A DNA stretch of 35,403 bases from Chitinophagaceae bacterium. GTDB lineage: Bacteria; Bacteroidota; Bacteroidia; Chitinophagales; Chitinophagaceae. The position numbers were made by a program, and so were the translations under genes. Positions 1 to 8,036 of this stretch are shown here, in pieces. The notes beneath the pieces were generated by a model, which was given only the letters and a program-made list of their open reading frames with translations, had not been told where the DNA came from and made no database searches. Location: the NCBI GenBank assembly GCA_025449645.1, contig JANWIY010000171.1, positions 1-35,403 of the forward strand, read 5' to 3'. Each line of letters begins with the position of its first letter. The stretch's first letter is position 1.

Positions 1-89
1 ACAGAATAAATGATTTCCCCTCCGGTAAGCACATGGATCGTACTTACAAATCCTTTTTCGGAAATTCGGAAATCCTCAACGTAGTGCAT
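1..89 (-). CDS. N-terminal fragment of an unknown protein, cut by the window edge
   Basis: An open frame starts at the ATG at 89 on the minus strand and runs off the left edge without a stop. It gives 29 residues beginning MHYVEDFRISEKG and continuing with a regular alternating pattern that looks like beta strand. It follows the amine oxidase gene on the same strand after about 100 bases, so it could be its downstream partner. I do not recognise the family from so short a piece. The sequence left of the window would settle whether it is real. Confidence 0.5.
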   Translation of the reverse strand, partial: MHYVEDFRISEKGFVSTIHVLTGGEIIYS

Positions 90-188
90 AAGATTCAGGG
101 ATAAGCAGTGAATTTACTTGAGAATGATCTTATTTTTATGGATTCTTATCCACAATTTTAGAACAGGTTTATGTGCACAGTTTCTTCC

Positions 189-1475
189 TTATTCAGGTTC
201 TGAATGACCGATCATTTCGGTTGCAGTCTCAATACCGCTGGCAATGGCTGCTTCCACGGTTCCTCCAAAGGGCCCGTCATAATATGCTTCCCCGGCAAAA
301 TAAACAGTTCCCTCCAGAGAAGATTTCAAAATGGCCCTTGCCCCTTTTGAACCCGGGTAGGAATAGCTATAACCTCCGCGGGTAAAAATTTCATTCTGCC
401 AGTTAAATACATTTGACTCAATCAATTTGCGCTCCAATTCCTGTTGCGGAATGCCGAAAATCGCCGACAGGTTTTTAAGTGCAATGGCTACCACCTCCTT
501 ATCCGTTAATCCCGACAAGTCTCCGGCTCCCGGGCCCCCTACCCATCCCGTGAGCAAATTTGAAACCACCGGATCCTGCGTCCACCAGGTGGGAATTTCT
601 TCATCTGAAATAATAAATTGCGCATCAGGAACAAACTGTTTCCAAAACGGGGAATGCCATTGCAGAACTATTTTCATTACGTTGCCGAATCCAATCTGTT
701 CCATGGCCTCTCTTTTAGAAAAAATATCAGGCGAGAATTGTATTCCAAAAACACCGGTTTCCTGATGAGTCAGAACACCCAGCGGCAGAGTGATTAAAAG
801 TCTTTTTGCCCGTAATTTTCGCTTACCCATTACCGTTATACACAGTTCCCCGGTCGCCCATTTTACATGATTGGCCGGCATGTTCAGGATGATCTTTCCT
901 CCGAGGGAAGTAAATTCACTGGCAAGGGCATCGGTAAGCTGCGAGTATCCCCCCGGAATCCTGTATTGCGGCGCATTTTCTTCCTGCTTCCATTCCCGGA
1001 TAAGCGCAAGCGTACTGGCCCGGGACACGTCTGCCAGATCAAATCCTTCAGCATATCCGATCGCTGATTCACGAAGCCCGCTGTAGGCTTCTCCGCCAAA
1101 ATTTTCCTGCAGGAATCGGAGAAATGGAAGATCTGTTTTCAAGGACCTCATTTTCTTTACCAGCAGTCCCCAGTCCTCTACGTTTCCCTGGTCTTCCATA
1201 AAATGACCAGCCCGGGCGAAATACATTTTTCCCTTTGCCTGAACATATTCAATCCGGAATTCCTTTAGGAGGGAAATCGTTTCCTTGAGATGTCCATGAA
1301 TAAATTCGGGGCCCGCCTCCAAAACCTGTCCATCCCGGTGAATGCTTAGGATTCTTCCACCAGTCCGGCCCCTGGCTTCAATTATGGTTACCTGCTTACC
1401 GGCACGAACAATCATTCGTCCAGCAACAAGGCCGGATATCCCGGCGCCCAGTATCAGTATTTCATCCTTGTCCAT
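189..1475 (-). CDS. FAD-dependent amine oxidase (flavin monoamine oxidase family)
   Basis: A flavoenzyme of about 428 residues that would oxidise an amine (or a related CH-NH or CH-CH substrate) using FAD. The N-terminus holds the dinucleotide-binding motif GAGISG followed by an acidic residue in IIEAR and the GRTGGRI segment, which together bind the ADP part of FAD. The C-terminus holds the second FAD-contact motif, FAGEAYYDGPFGGTVEAAI, typical of monoamine and polyamine oxidases. No signal peptide is visible, so it is probably cytoplasmic. I chose the ATG at 1475; a TTG five codons upstream is possible but the ATG gives the usual short lead into the Rossmann strand. It is divergent from the small exported protein at 1551. 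The substrate cannot be told from sequence alone. Confidence 0.85.
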   Translation of the reverse strand: MDKDEILILGAGISGLVAGRMIVRAGKQVTIIEARGRTGGRILSIHRDGQVLEAGPEFIHGHLKETISLLKEFRIEYVQAKGKMYFARAGHFMEDQGNVEDWGLLVKKMRSLKTDLPFLRFLQENFGGEAYSGLRESAIGYAEGFDLADVSRASTLALIREWKQEENAPQYRIPGGYSQLTDALASEFTSLGGKIILNMPANHVKWATGELCITVMGKRKLRAKRLLITLPLGVLTHQETGVFGIQFSPDIFSKREAMEQIGFGNVMKIVLQWHSPFWKQFVPDAQFIISDEEIPTWWTQDPVVSNLLTGWVGGPGAGDLSGLTDKEVVAIALKNLSAIFGIPQQELERKLIESNVFNWQNEIFTRGGYSYSYPGSKGARAILKSSLEGTVYFAGEAYYDGPFGGTVEAAIASGIETATEMIGHSEPE

Positions 1476-1550
1476 ACACTTTCTGTTCAAAATTACGACC
1501 AGGATGGAAGGGAATAATTATTGCATTTCCCATTCAATAAATACTGACCT

Positions 1551-1874
1551 ATGCGCTCCTTTTATACTACCGGTTTTTTGGCGGCCGTTTTCGCTGCCAT
1601 CATACTGAGCATGGCCTACCGCGATTATTGGAACAGCCCTGTCAGGGGCTCTGTGACACCTTCGGATGCGGGAATCCGGGCCTGGATCATTTCTAAAACG
1701 GACACGCTGAATGCGCCAGTGATTCAGGGAAATTTTGTTATAGAAAATGTAAAGCCGGGAAGCTATACCCTGATGATCGATGGAAGACCTCCTTACAGAA
1801 GCGCGTTTAAACAAGCTGTTGTGGTGGTTGACGGACAACAGACCGATGTCGGAGTCATTCAGATGAATCAATAA
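1551..1874 (+). CDS. Small exported protein with a carboxypeptidase-regulatory-like fold
   Basis: A 107-residue protein with an N-terminal hydrophobic segment (about residues 8-22) that can act as a signal peptide or anchor. The remainder reads as a small beta sandwich: a G-S-V-T-P start, a short variable part, then NFVIENVKPGSYTLMIDG, which is the characteristic ending of carboxypeptidase regulatory-like (CarboxypepD_reg/CNA-B-like) domains in Bacteroidota. Such domains usually sit at the N-terminus of TonB-dependent receptors or in cell-surface proteins; here it stands alone. A longer reading frame covers the opposite strand but has no protein-like character. The gene at 1885 follows after 10 bases and is probably co-transcribed. 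The role is unknown. Confidence 0.65.
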   Translation: MRSFYTTGFLAAVFAAIILSMAYRDYWNSPVRGSVTPSDAGIRAWIISKTDTLNAPVIQGNFVIENVKPGSYTLMIDGRPPYRSAFKQAVVVVDGQQTDVGVIQMNQ

Positions 1875-1884
1875 ATCCATTCCG

Positions 1885-2079
1885 ATGCCTGAAGATAAAA
1901 AACCCGTAGTTGCGCAAAAGAACCAGGAAAATAATAATGCAGTCGACCCCTTTTCTCCTTCGAACATGGAAAGCTCTCATCTCGGATCTTCCGCTGCATT
2001 TGAAGAAACCGAGGACCCCGGATCCCGGGATCCTGATGAGATCACAGATGAAAAGCTCGATGAATGGCTTGAAAAATAG
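1885..2079 (+). CDS. Short acidic, probably disordered hypothetical protein
   Basis: A 64-residue protein rich in Glu, Asp, Asn, Ser and Pro, with no hydrophobic core and no signal peptide, so it is expected to be disordered and cytoplasmic. Its end (DEITDEKLDEWLEK) could form one amphipathic helix. It begins 10 bases after the small exported protein, which suggests one transcript. I do not recognise a family. The frame could be chance, because a second frame is also open across part of it; the closeness to the upstream gene and the balanced acidic composition favour a real gene. Confidence 0.4.
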   Translation: MPEDKKPVVAQKNQENNNAVDPFSPSNMESSHLGSSAAFEETEDPGSRDPDEITDEKLDEWLEK

Positions 2080-2309
2080 TATAGTCCATTCGGGCATTTA
2101 TATTTCCATGACTAAATCAGGTACAGAAAATATCTCCGGAACCATGGCAGGGCTTTCCATAAATGGGAATCGTAAATTATCCCGGTAAACAATTTCGCAT
2201 AACCATGCCTATGGGGAATTTCTTGCCCACTTGAGAAAAAGCCTGGGATTTTTAAACGGAATATATTCTGGCACTAAATAGGTAATAAAGTATATATTAT
2301 ATTGGAACT

Positions 2310-2681
2310 ATGCTTAAAATAATGATTGTAGAGGACGACCTGGATTTATTGCATGGATTAAGATTCTTACTTCAGGCATATAATTGCAAGATCTGCCCTC
2401 TTTCCGACGCTGATGAAATTCTTAAAACTGCGGGTTTACTCCAACCCGATCTGATCCTTCTTGATATTAAACTGGATCATGGAAACGGACTGGATATTTG
2501 CCGGGAACTAAAAAATAGTTACCTGAAAGAAACACCTGTTTTTATTATGTCGGGATTGCCCGATGCGGAAAACAAATCTTATGATGCAGGAGCAGATTTG
2601 TTTTTGGCAAAGCCTTTTGATTCAGAGGAGTTGCTCGCGCATATTAAAACGCAGGAAAATTCATCCTCAGAAAAAATCTGA
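2310..2681 (+). CDS. Single-domain response regulator (CheY-like receiver)
   Basis: A 123-residue receiver domain with no output domain. The acidic pocket is E8-D9-D10 (IVEDD), the phospho-acceptor is D52 in LILLDIKLD, the switch serine is S81 (IMSG) and the conserved lysine is K101 in LAKPF. All catalytic positions of the family are present, so it should accept a phosphoryl group from a histidine kinase and signal by protein contact. No histidine kinase is encoded nearby, so it is an orphan regulator. It is followed by a clear terminator and stands alone between the small-protein pair and the polysaccharide-export operon. Confidence 0.9.
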   Translation: MLKIMIVEDDLDLLHGLRFLLQAYNCKICPLSDADEILKTAGLLQPDLILLDIKLDHGNGLDICRELKNSYLKETPVFIMSGLPDAENKSYDAGADLFLAKPFDSEELLAHIKTQENSSSEKI

Positions 2682-2705
2682 TCAAAATTTTTTTCTGTGA
2701 ATAAG

Positions 2706-2735
2706 AAAAGTCCTGTTTCAATCAGGACTTTTTCG
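2706..2735 (+). terminator. Rho-independent terminator after the response regulator
   Basis: A perfect 10-bp inverted repeat (AAAAGTCCTG at 2706-2715 and its complement at 2723-2732) with a 7-base loop is followed by more T. It begins 24 bases after the stop codon of the response regulator and isolates that gene from the export operon. Confidence 0.85.
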
Positions 2736-2758
2736 TTTACCGGACTATCTACGAAGCT

Positions 2759-2790
2759 TTTTTAAATTAGCTGAAAATGCTTTACTTTTC
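2759..2790 (+). promoter_or_regulatory. Possible Bacteroidota-type promoter of the polysaccharide-export operon
   Basis: TACTTTTC at 2783-2790 differs in one base from the TAnnTTTG -7 element, and a T-run (2759-2762) lies 20 bases upstream, where the -33 element would be. The start codon is 27 bases downstream. A short inverted repeat, CTTTAC...GTAAAG, spans 2780-2798. The match is imperfect, so this is tentative. Confidence 0.3.
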
Positions 2791-2816
2791 CGGTAAAGGA
2801 TTGAATTCCAATTTAC

Positions 2817-3665
2817 ATGAACAAAAATGCCGGCTGGCAATGGGAAATTACAGCAAATCCCGGATGGTTCCGCGTCAACCTGAAAGAGCTTATCCATTAT
2901 AAGGATTTACTGCTGCGGTTTGTTCGGAGGGATATCATTGCCAGCTATCAGCAAACGATTCTTGGACCAGTATGGGTATTCCTGCAGCCTTTATTTACCA
3001 CCTTCGTTTATTTTATCATCTTCAGCCGGGTCGCAAAAATTCCTACTGACAATATACCGCCGGTTCTTTTTTACCTCCCCGGAACAATTATCTGGACCTA
3101 TTATTCCGATTGTCTGACGGCCACGATGTATACGTTTGTGCAGAATGCCTATATTTTCAATAAGGTCTATTTCCCCAGGCTGATTGTGCCGCTAAGCTAT
3201 ATTCTTTTTCATTCTTTCAGGATATCCATTCAGCTTATCCTGTTCATTGCCGTCTATTTGTTTTTTGCCATGGGGGGAAAAAATATTCACCCCAATGCGG
3301 CTATGCTGCTCATCCCTGTTTTCATCTTCATAACCGCTGCCTTTGCACTTGGATGCGGCCTGATCATAAGCGCATATACGGCCAAATACCGGGATCTTGA
3401 GAATATTTTACAATTTTTGCTGAGGCTTTTTATGTTCGCCGTACCTGTCGTTTATCCGGCATCACTCATTCCGCAAAAATATAAATTACTCTTCTGGCTT
3501 AATCCCCTGACACCCCTGATTGAGTCTTTCAGATCTGCATTTTTCAGTCACCGTCCCCTGCCCTTTTTTTATCTGGGAATCAGCATCGTAAGTTCTTTCC
3601 TGATCCTCATGCTGGGCATCGTGTTATTTAACAGGAAGGAGATACAAATCATGGATGTAATCTGA
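2817..3665 (+). CDS. ABC-2 type polysaccharide export permease (Wzm-like)
   Basis: A 282-residue membrane protein that would form the channel of an ABC exporter for a lipid-linked polysaccharide. It starts with a cytoplasmic amphipathic stretch (WFRVNLKELIHYKDLLLRF) and the VRRDIIASYQQTILGPVWVFLQP segment, both typical of the TagG/Wzm ABC-2 family, followed by about six hydrophobic segments. The length is typical of the family. It is five bases upstream of its ATPase partner at 3671 and heads an operon that also contains a glycosyltransferase, the standard arrangement for ABC-dependent O-antigen or related glycan export. The exported glycan is not known. Confidence 0.9.
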   Translation: MNKNAGWQWEITANPGWFRVNLKELIHYKDLLLRFVRRDIIASYQQTILGPVWVFLQPLFTTFVYFIIFSRVAKIPTDNIPPVLFYLPGTIIWTYYSDCLTATMYTFVQNAYIFNKVYFPRLIVPLSYILFHSFRISIQLILFIAVYLFFAMGGKNIHPNAAMLLIPVFIFITAAFALGCGLIISAYTAKYRDLENILQFLLRLFMFAVPVVYPASLIPQKYKLLFWLNPLTPLIESFRSAFFSHRPLPFFYLGISIVSSFLILMLGIVLFNRKEIQIMDVI

Positions 3666-3670
3666 AGTTT

Positions 3671-4921
3671 ATGGGAAACACACTGATCAAGGCCGAGAAC
3701 ATTTCAAAATATTACAGGCTGGGCGTTTTGGGTTCCGGAACATTAAAGGAAGATGTAAAAAACTGGTGGTACGGGAAATCACCGGAAACAATCTCCACTA
3801 CGCCGCAAAGCAAGGATCATATATGGGCATTAAAGAATATTCATTTTGAAATCAGTCAGGGTGAAGTGGTCGGATTTATCGGAAAAAATGGTGCGGGTAA
3901 ATCCACCTTGCTGAAGATCATTTCGAGAATCACGCTTCCTACCACCGGCAGGATTTTAGGCAAGGGCAGGATTGCCAGCCTCCTCGAAGTAGGAACCGGA
4001 TTTCATATTGAACTGACAGGAAGGGAGAATATTTATCTTAACGGTCATATCATGGGTATGAAGAAAAAGGAAATTGACCGGAAATTTGATGAGATCGTGG
4101 ATTTTTCCGGGGTGGAAAGATTTCTCGATACCCCAGTCAAAAGATATTCAAGTGGAATGTATGTGCGCCTGGCATTTGCCGTTGCCGCGCACCTTGATCC
4201 GGAAATCCTGATCATTGATGAAGTGCTGGCAGTCGGCGATTCGGAGTTTCAGAAAAAATGTTTGGGGAAAATGAAATCCGTATCAGGTGAAGAAGGGAAA
4301 ACCATTCTTTTTGTAAGTCATAATATGCAGGCCCTCCGGAATCTTTGCGATCGGGCACTAATCCTTGAAAGAGGAGAAATCATTGCATCCGGAGCGCCGG
4401 AGAGTGTAATTGCGCAGTATCTGAAAAGCGGCAAGGAACAATTTCTTGGAAATGATTATTCATCGCAGGGTTCCTTACCAGGAAACGAATTCATCCGGGT
4501 GCAGAAAGTGGCGTTATTGCCAGAGTTCCTCGACCAGCATCAATTCATCGACATCCGCACCCCCTTGAAGATCCGGTTTGAATTCTGGTACGATGTAGCA
4601 GAACCGGGAGACCTGATCGCAGGTATACACCTGTTTAGTTATGCAGGAGATTTCATTTTTGACCTTCCCTCCAAAAGATATACACTGGAAAAAGGTTTGG
4701 TCAGGGGTGAATGTTTAATCCCCGGTAATTTTTTAAATGACGGATCTTATTATATTTCTATTGTTTTCGTAAGGAACACGATCATCAGATTGTTCTATCT
4801 CGAATCCTGTTTGTCTTTTGACGTTGAGGACTACCGGGAAAATGGTTCCTGGTTCGGCAAATGGGCGGGAGTTGTAAGGCCGGATTTTCCGGTCGTGTTG
4901 ACACCGCAACACAATAAGTAA
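3671..4921 (+). CDS. Polysaccharide export ABC ATPase with a Wzt-type C-terminal domain
   Basis: A 416-residue ATPase driving glycan export through the permease encoded just upstream. The nucleotide-binding domain covers about residues 1-245: Walker A GKNGAGKST near residue 71, signature region YSSGM near 160, Walker B ILIIDEVLAVGD near 180-191, and the switch histidine in FVSH. The remaining 170 residues form an extra beta-rich domain like the carbohydrate-binding C-terminal domain of Wzt, which in well-studied O-antigen systems recognises the terminal cap of the finished chain. This suggests export coupled to chain-end recognition. No separate capping methyltransferase or kinase is seen next to it. 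The next gene starts one base after the stop, so translation is probably coupled. Confidence 0.92.
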   Translation: MGNTLIKAENISKYYRLGVLGSGTLKEDVKNWWYGKSPETISTTPQSKDHIWALKNIHFEISQGEVVGFIGKNGAGKSTLLKIISRITLPTTGRILGKGRIASLLEVGTGFHIELTGRENIYLNGHIMGMKKKEIDRKFDEIVDFSGVERFLDTPVKRYSSGMYVRLAFAVAAHLDPEILIIDEVLAVGDSEFQKKCLGKMKSVSGEEGKTILFVSHNMQALRNLCDRALILERGEIIASGAPESVIAQYLKSGKEQFLGNDYSSQGSLPGNEFIRVQKVALLPEFLDQHQFIDIRTPLKIRFEFWYDVAEPGDLIAGIHLFSYAGDFIFDLPSKRYTLEKGLVRGECLIPGNFLNDGSYYISIVFVRNTIIRLFYLESCLSFDVEDYRENGSWFGKWAGVVRPDFPVVLTPQHNK

Positions 4922-4922
4922 T

Positions 4923-6917
4923 ATGCAAAATTACCAACCTTACCATATTCACCATATCGATCTGGAACAACTGGGACCATTGCCCCTGCCCGCTTCCAAT
5001 TCTTTTGTGGTATTGTGGTCGGGACCTATCCCGATGGGCCATATCTGGATAGACAAAACAAATTTGCCGGGATCCGAATCAAAATACAGGGAAATGATCG
5101 AAACGGCCGTTCAACCAGCTAAGGCCTTTTACGAGCAGCATCCTGATCCAATAAGGCAGGATGTTGCTGACCTGAAATTATCCGTTATCATCTGTACCAG
5201 TAACCGGACAAATAGTCTGGAAAGATGCATTCATGCATTGCTGAATAATTCTGACCGGGATTTTGAACTGATCGTGATTGACAATGCACCTGAAGATTCT
5301 CTTACCAGGACGCTGATTCAAAAATTAAAGTATATAAAATATATTCCTGAATTGAGAAAAGGGTTGGACATCGCCAGAAATACCGGAGTGCGCGCCGCCA
5401 ACCATCCGCTTATTGCCTTTACGGATGATGATGTGACCGTAAGCAGGGATTGGATACGAAATGTCAAAACCGCCTTTGCTGAACCATCAGTGATGGCGGT
5501 GACGGGAATCGTTTTCCCCAGAAGCCTTCAAACAATTGCCCAATATACTTTTGAACGATATTGGGGATTCAATAAAGGATACCTGCCAAGGGTATTTGAC
5601 CGGGATTATTTCAATCGAAATTTACCCATCGGGGTTCAGGTATCAGAAATAGGTGCAGGAGCAAATATGGCTTTCCGGAAGGAAGTATTTGACTGGGTCG
5701 GAGGGTTTGATGAAAGACTGGATGCAGGGGCTGCAGGATGCAGTGGAGATGCGGAATTATGGTACCGGATCCTGGCGAATGGATGGAAATGCAAGTATGT
5801 TCCATCCATATATGTATTTCACGCACACCGGGAGTCCCGCGCTGCATTATCCCGCCAGCTAAGACTTTATATGCGCGGACAAACCGCTTCCCTCCTTGTT
5901 ACATATGAAAAATTTAAGCAAAAAGGGAATTTAGTGCGGTTGAAAAAACTCATACCGGAGTATTATTTTCGCCGTTTTGGAAATCGTTTCATAAAAAGGA
6001 AAGAAAGCCGCGGCAACCTCTATGCGGAGTTCAGGGGATTTATTTCTGGCTGGTTTTATTACCACTTCCGCAGGAAGGACCCGGGCTATAGCCTGCCCTT
6101 CTTTATGCCATACCAACTCCATAAGCCGATAGTTGTGAAACCTGATGATCTGGTTTCCGTAATCATTCCCTGTTACAATTCCCCCGCTTACCTGGAGCAG
6201 GCAATTCAAAGCGCAATAGGTCAGTCCTATCAGTTCGTCGAAGTGATCGTGGTTGACGATGGTTCTACCGAAGATATTGAATCCGTTTGCAGCAGGTTCG
6301 GTGAGCAGGTAAAATACATTCGCATCGCAAGGTCCGGAATATCAATTGCGAGGAACACAGGCGTTTGCTACTGCCGTGGCGCCTTTCTCATTTTTCTTGA
6401 TGCGGATGATTATTTGTACCCTGATGCCGTCTCGCAACATCTGGGCTGGTTCCGTAAATATCCCGATGCTGTATTTATTTCCGGGGGGCACGACCGCGTG
6501 GACAGTTCAGGAAATTTCTTGCCGACAGAAAAACAGGAGGAGAAAAAGGTCGATCATTACGGATCCCTTTTGAGGGGGAATTATATCGCAATGGAAGCTA
6601 CCGTCATGTACAGGCGCTCCGTTTTCCCGGCCTTTCATTTTGATCCGGTATTGAAGGGATGTGAAGACTATGACCTTAACCTGCGGATTTGCAGGTATTT
6701 TGAAGTATACGGGCATACGGGAAAGATTGCCGCCTACCGCATTCATCTGACAAATATGTCCAATGATCGAAAGTTCATGCTCGCTTCAGCCCTGGCCGTT
6801 CTAACCCGGCAAAGGCCTGTTCTGCTGTCTGATGCTGAATTATTGGCATGGAAGGAGGGCATACGTAACTGGAGAAGATATTACCGGCTTTATCGAAATG
6901 GCACCTGGCCGGTATGA
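4923..6917 (+). CDS. Tandem two-domain family 2 glycosyltransferase
   Basis: A 664-residue protein with two GT-A, GT2-type domains. A lead region of about 80 residues contains FVVLWSGPIPMGHIWI, seen in front of many Bacteroidota glycosyltransferases. Domain 1 starts near residue 86 (LSVIICTSN) and carries its acidic metal-binding motif at 168-170 (TDDDVTV). Domain 2 starts near 410 (VSVIIPCYNS) and has FLDADD near 492. Both nucleotide-sugar sites look intact, so it may add two sugars in turn, as other fused transferases do. It is cytoplasmic or membrane-associated and is the third gene of the exporter operon, so it very likely builds the exported glycan. Donor and acceptor sugars are unknown. 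Confidence 0.9.
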   Translation: MQNYQPYHIHHIDLEQLGPLPLPASNSFVVLWSGPIPMGHIWIDKTNLPGSESKYREMIETAVQPAKAFYEQHPDPIRQDVADLKLSVIICTSNRTNSLERCIHALLNNSDRDFELIVIDNAPEDSLTRTLIQKLKYIKYIPELRKGLDIARNTGVRAANHPLIAFTDDDVTVSRDWIRNVKTAFAEPSVMAVTGIVFPRSLQTIAQYTFERYWGFNKGYLPRVFDRDYFNRNLPIGVQVSEIGAGANMAFRKEVFDWVGGFDERLDAGAAGCSGDAELWYRILANGWKCKYVPSIYVFHAHRESRAALSRQLRLYMRGQTASLLVTYEKFKQKGNLVRLKKLIPEYYFRRFGNRFIKRKESRGNLYAEFRGFISGWFYYHFRRKDPGYSLPFFMPYQLHKPIVVKPDDLVSVIIPCYNSPAYLEQAIQSAIGQSYQFVEVIVVDDGSTEDIESVCSRFGEQVKYIRIARSGISIARNTGVCYCRGAFLIFLDADDYLYPDAVSQHLGWFRKYPDAVFISGGHDRVDSSGNFLPTEKQEEKKVDHYGSLLRGNYIAMEATVMYRRSVFPAFHFDPVLKGCEDYDLNLRICRYFEVYGHTGKIAAYRIHLTNMSNDRKFMLASALAVLTRQRPVLLSDAELLAWKEGIRNWRRYYRLYRNGTWPV

Positions 6918-7004
6918 ATCCCCCAAAATTCTTTCTATCTTAGTGTTGGATAAGTATTTTCCCTTATCCCTACCCACTTAATCCCCTTAACGAAAGCTTT
7001 TTGA

Positions 7005-8036
7005 ATGATCGATCGAATACCCAAAACCCCTCCCGAAATTAAGCCGGTACCTGACCAGATCAGACGGCCTTTATGGTCAGTAATGATTCCGTGTTATAAT
7101 TGCAGCTCTTACCTGATTGAGGCCCTCCGTGCTGTTTTGCAGCAGGATCCGGGACCGGAGATCATGCAGATAGAAGTAATTGATGATTGCAGTACCGACA
7201 CCAATGTGGAGGCGCTGGTGGACTATATCGGCAAGGGACGTATAAAATATTACCGGCAACCGGAAAATGTGGGAAGTCTTCGGAATTTTGAAACCTGCCT
7301 CAACCGGTCAACAGGACAATATATCCATCTTTTGCATGGTGATGATCTGGTCAAGCCCGGATTTTATACTGAGATCGGCCAGGTGTTTACCCAGTTTCCT
7401 GAAGCAGGTGCTGCTTTTACAGGGTATACCTATATCAATGAACAAAACGCCGAATTATATCACAATAATGAACTCCTCTATGAAACAGGCCTGCTCATGA
7501 ACTGGCTCCTGGACATTGGCCGGGCCCAGCATATCCAGCCGCCTGCCATGGTCGTGAAGAGAGAGGTGTATGAAAAGTTGGGAGGATTTTTTGCCGTTCA
7601 TTACGGTGAGGACTGGGAAATGTGGGTCAGAATTGCGGCTCATTTTCCTGTTGCCCATAATCCGAAAAGGCTGGCACTGTACCGTGTGCATGAAAATAAT
7701 ATTACAAGCCGCTATTTTCTTTCCGGTCAAAGTATTACAGATGCAATGACCGTGATCGAAATCATCCAGGCTTATTTTCCAAAATCCGAGAAAAAGAGGA
7801 TGAACAGGTTGGCCAAAAGACATTTCGCCCGATACTTCTCTTATACTTCTGATAAGATCTATCATGAATATGGGCGCCCGGATATTGCCCTCGAACAGGC
7901 AAGACGCGCTTTAAAGATTCATTTTAGCTATACTACACTTTTTTATTATCTGAAGATATTCTCGAAAATCCGCCTTGGATATAAGATGGAAAGAGAAAGG
8001 AAAATTTTATACAGGCCGCTCAACTTTTTCAGATAA
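7005..8036 (+). CDS. Family 2 glycosyltransferase
   Basis: A 343-residue single-domain GT2 enzyme. The N-terminal nucleotide-binding strand is WSVMIPCYN at about 24-32, IEVIDDCSTD follows, and the metal-binding motif is HGDD at 111-114. Further along, YGEDWEMWVRI is a typical acceptor/base-region motif of this family (ED near the catalytic base). The C-terminal third is basic and helical. It begins 88 bases after the two-domain transferase in the same direction, so it belongs to the same glycan locus, possibly on the same transcript. Its last 30 bases overlap the end of the convergent acyltransferase gene. Sugar specificity is unknown. Confidence 0.88.
   Translation: MIDRIPKTPPEIKPVPDQIRRPLWSVMIPCYNCSSYLIEALRAVLQQDPGPEIMQIEVIDDCSTDTNVEALVDYIGKGRIKYYRQPENVGSLRNFETCLNRSTGQYIHLLHGDDLVKPGFYTEIGQVFTQFPEAGAAFTGYTYINEQNAELYHNNELLYETGLLMNWLLDIGRAQHIQPPAMVVKREVYEKLGGFFAVHYGEDWEMWVRIAAHFPVAHNPKRLALYRVHENNITSRYFLSGQSITDAMTVIEIIQAYFPKSEKKRMNRLAKRHFARYFSYTSDKIYHEYGRPDIALEQARRALKIHFSYTTLFYYLKIFSKIRLGYKMERERKILYRPLNFFR

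Noticed and set aside
1518..1967. 149-codon minus-strand frame opposite the small exported protein
   Set aside because: Composition is irregular (many His, Arg, Ser) with no family pattern; the plus-strand frame has a signal segment and a recognisable fold ending, so this is a shadow.
6948..6969. 7-bp hairpin between the two glycosyltransferase genes
   Set aside because: It has an 8-base loop and no following T-run; it may be chance, and the genes may still share a transcript.
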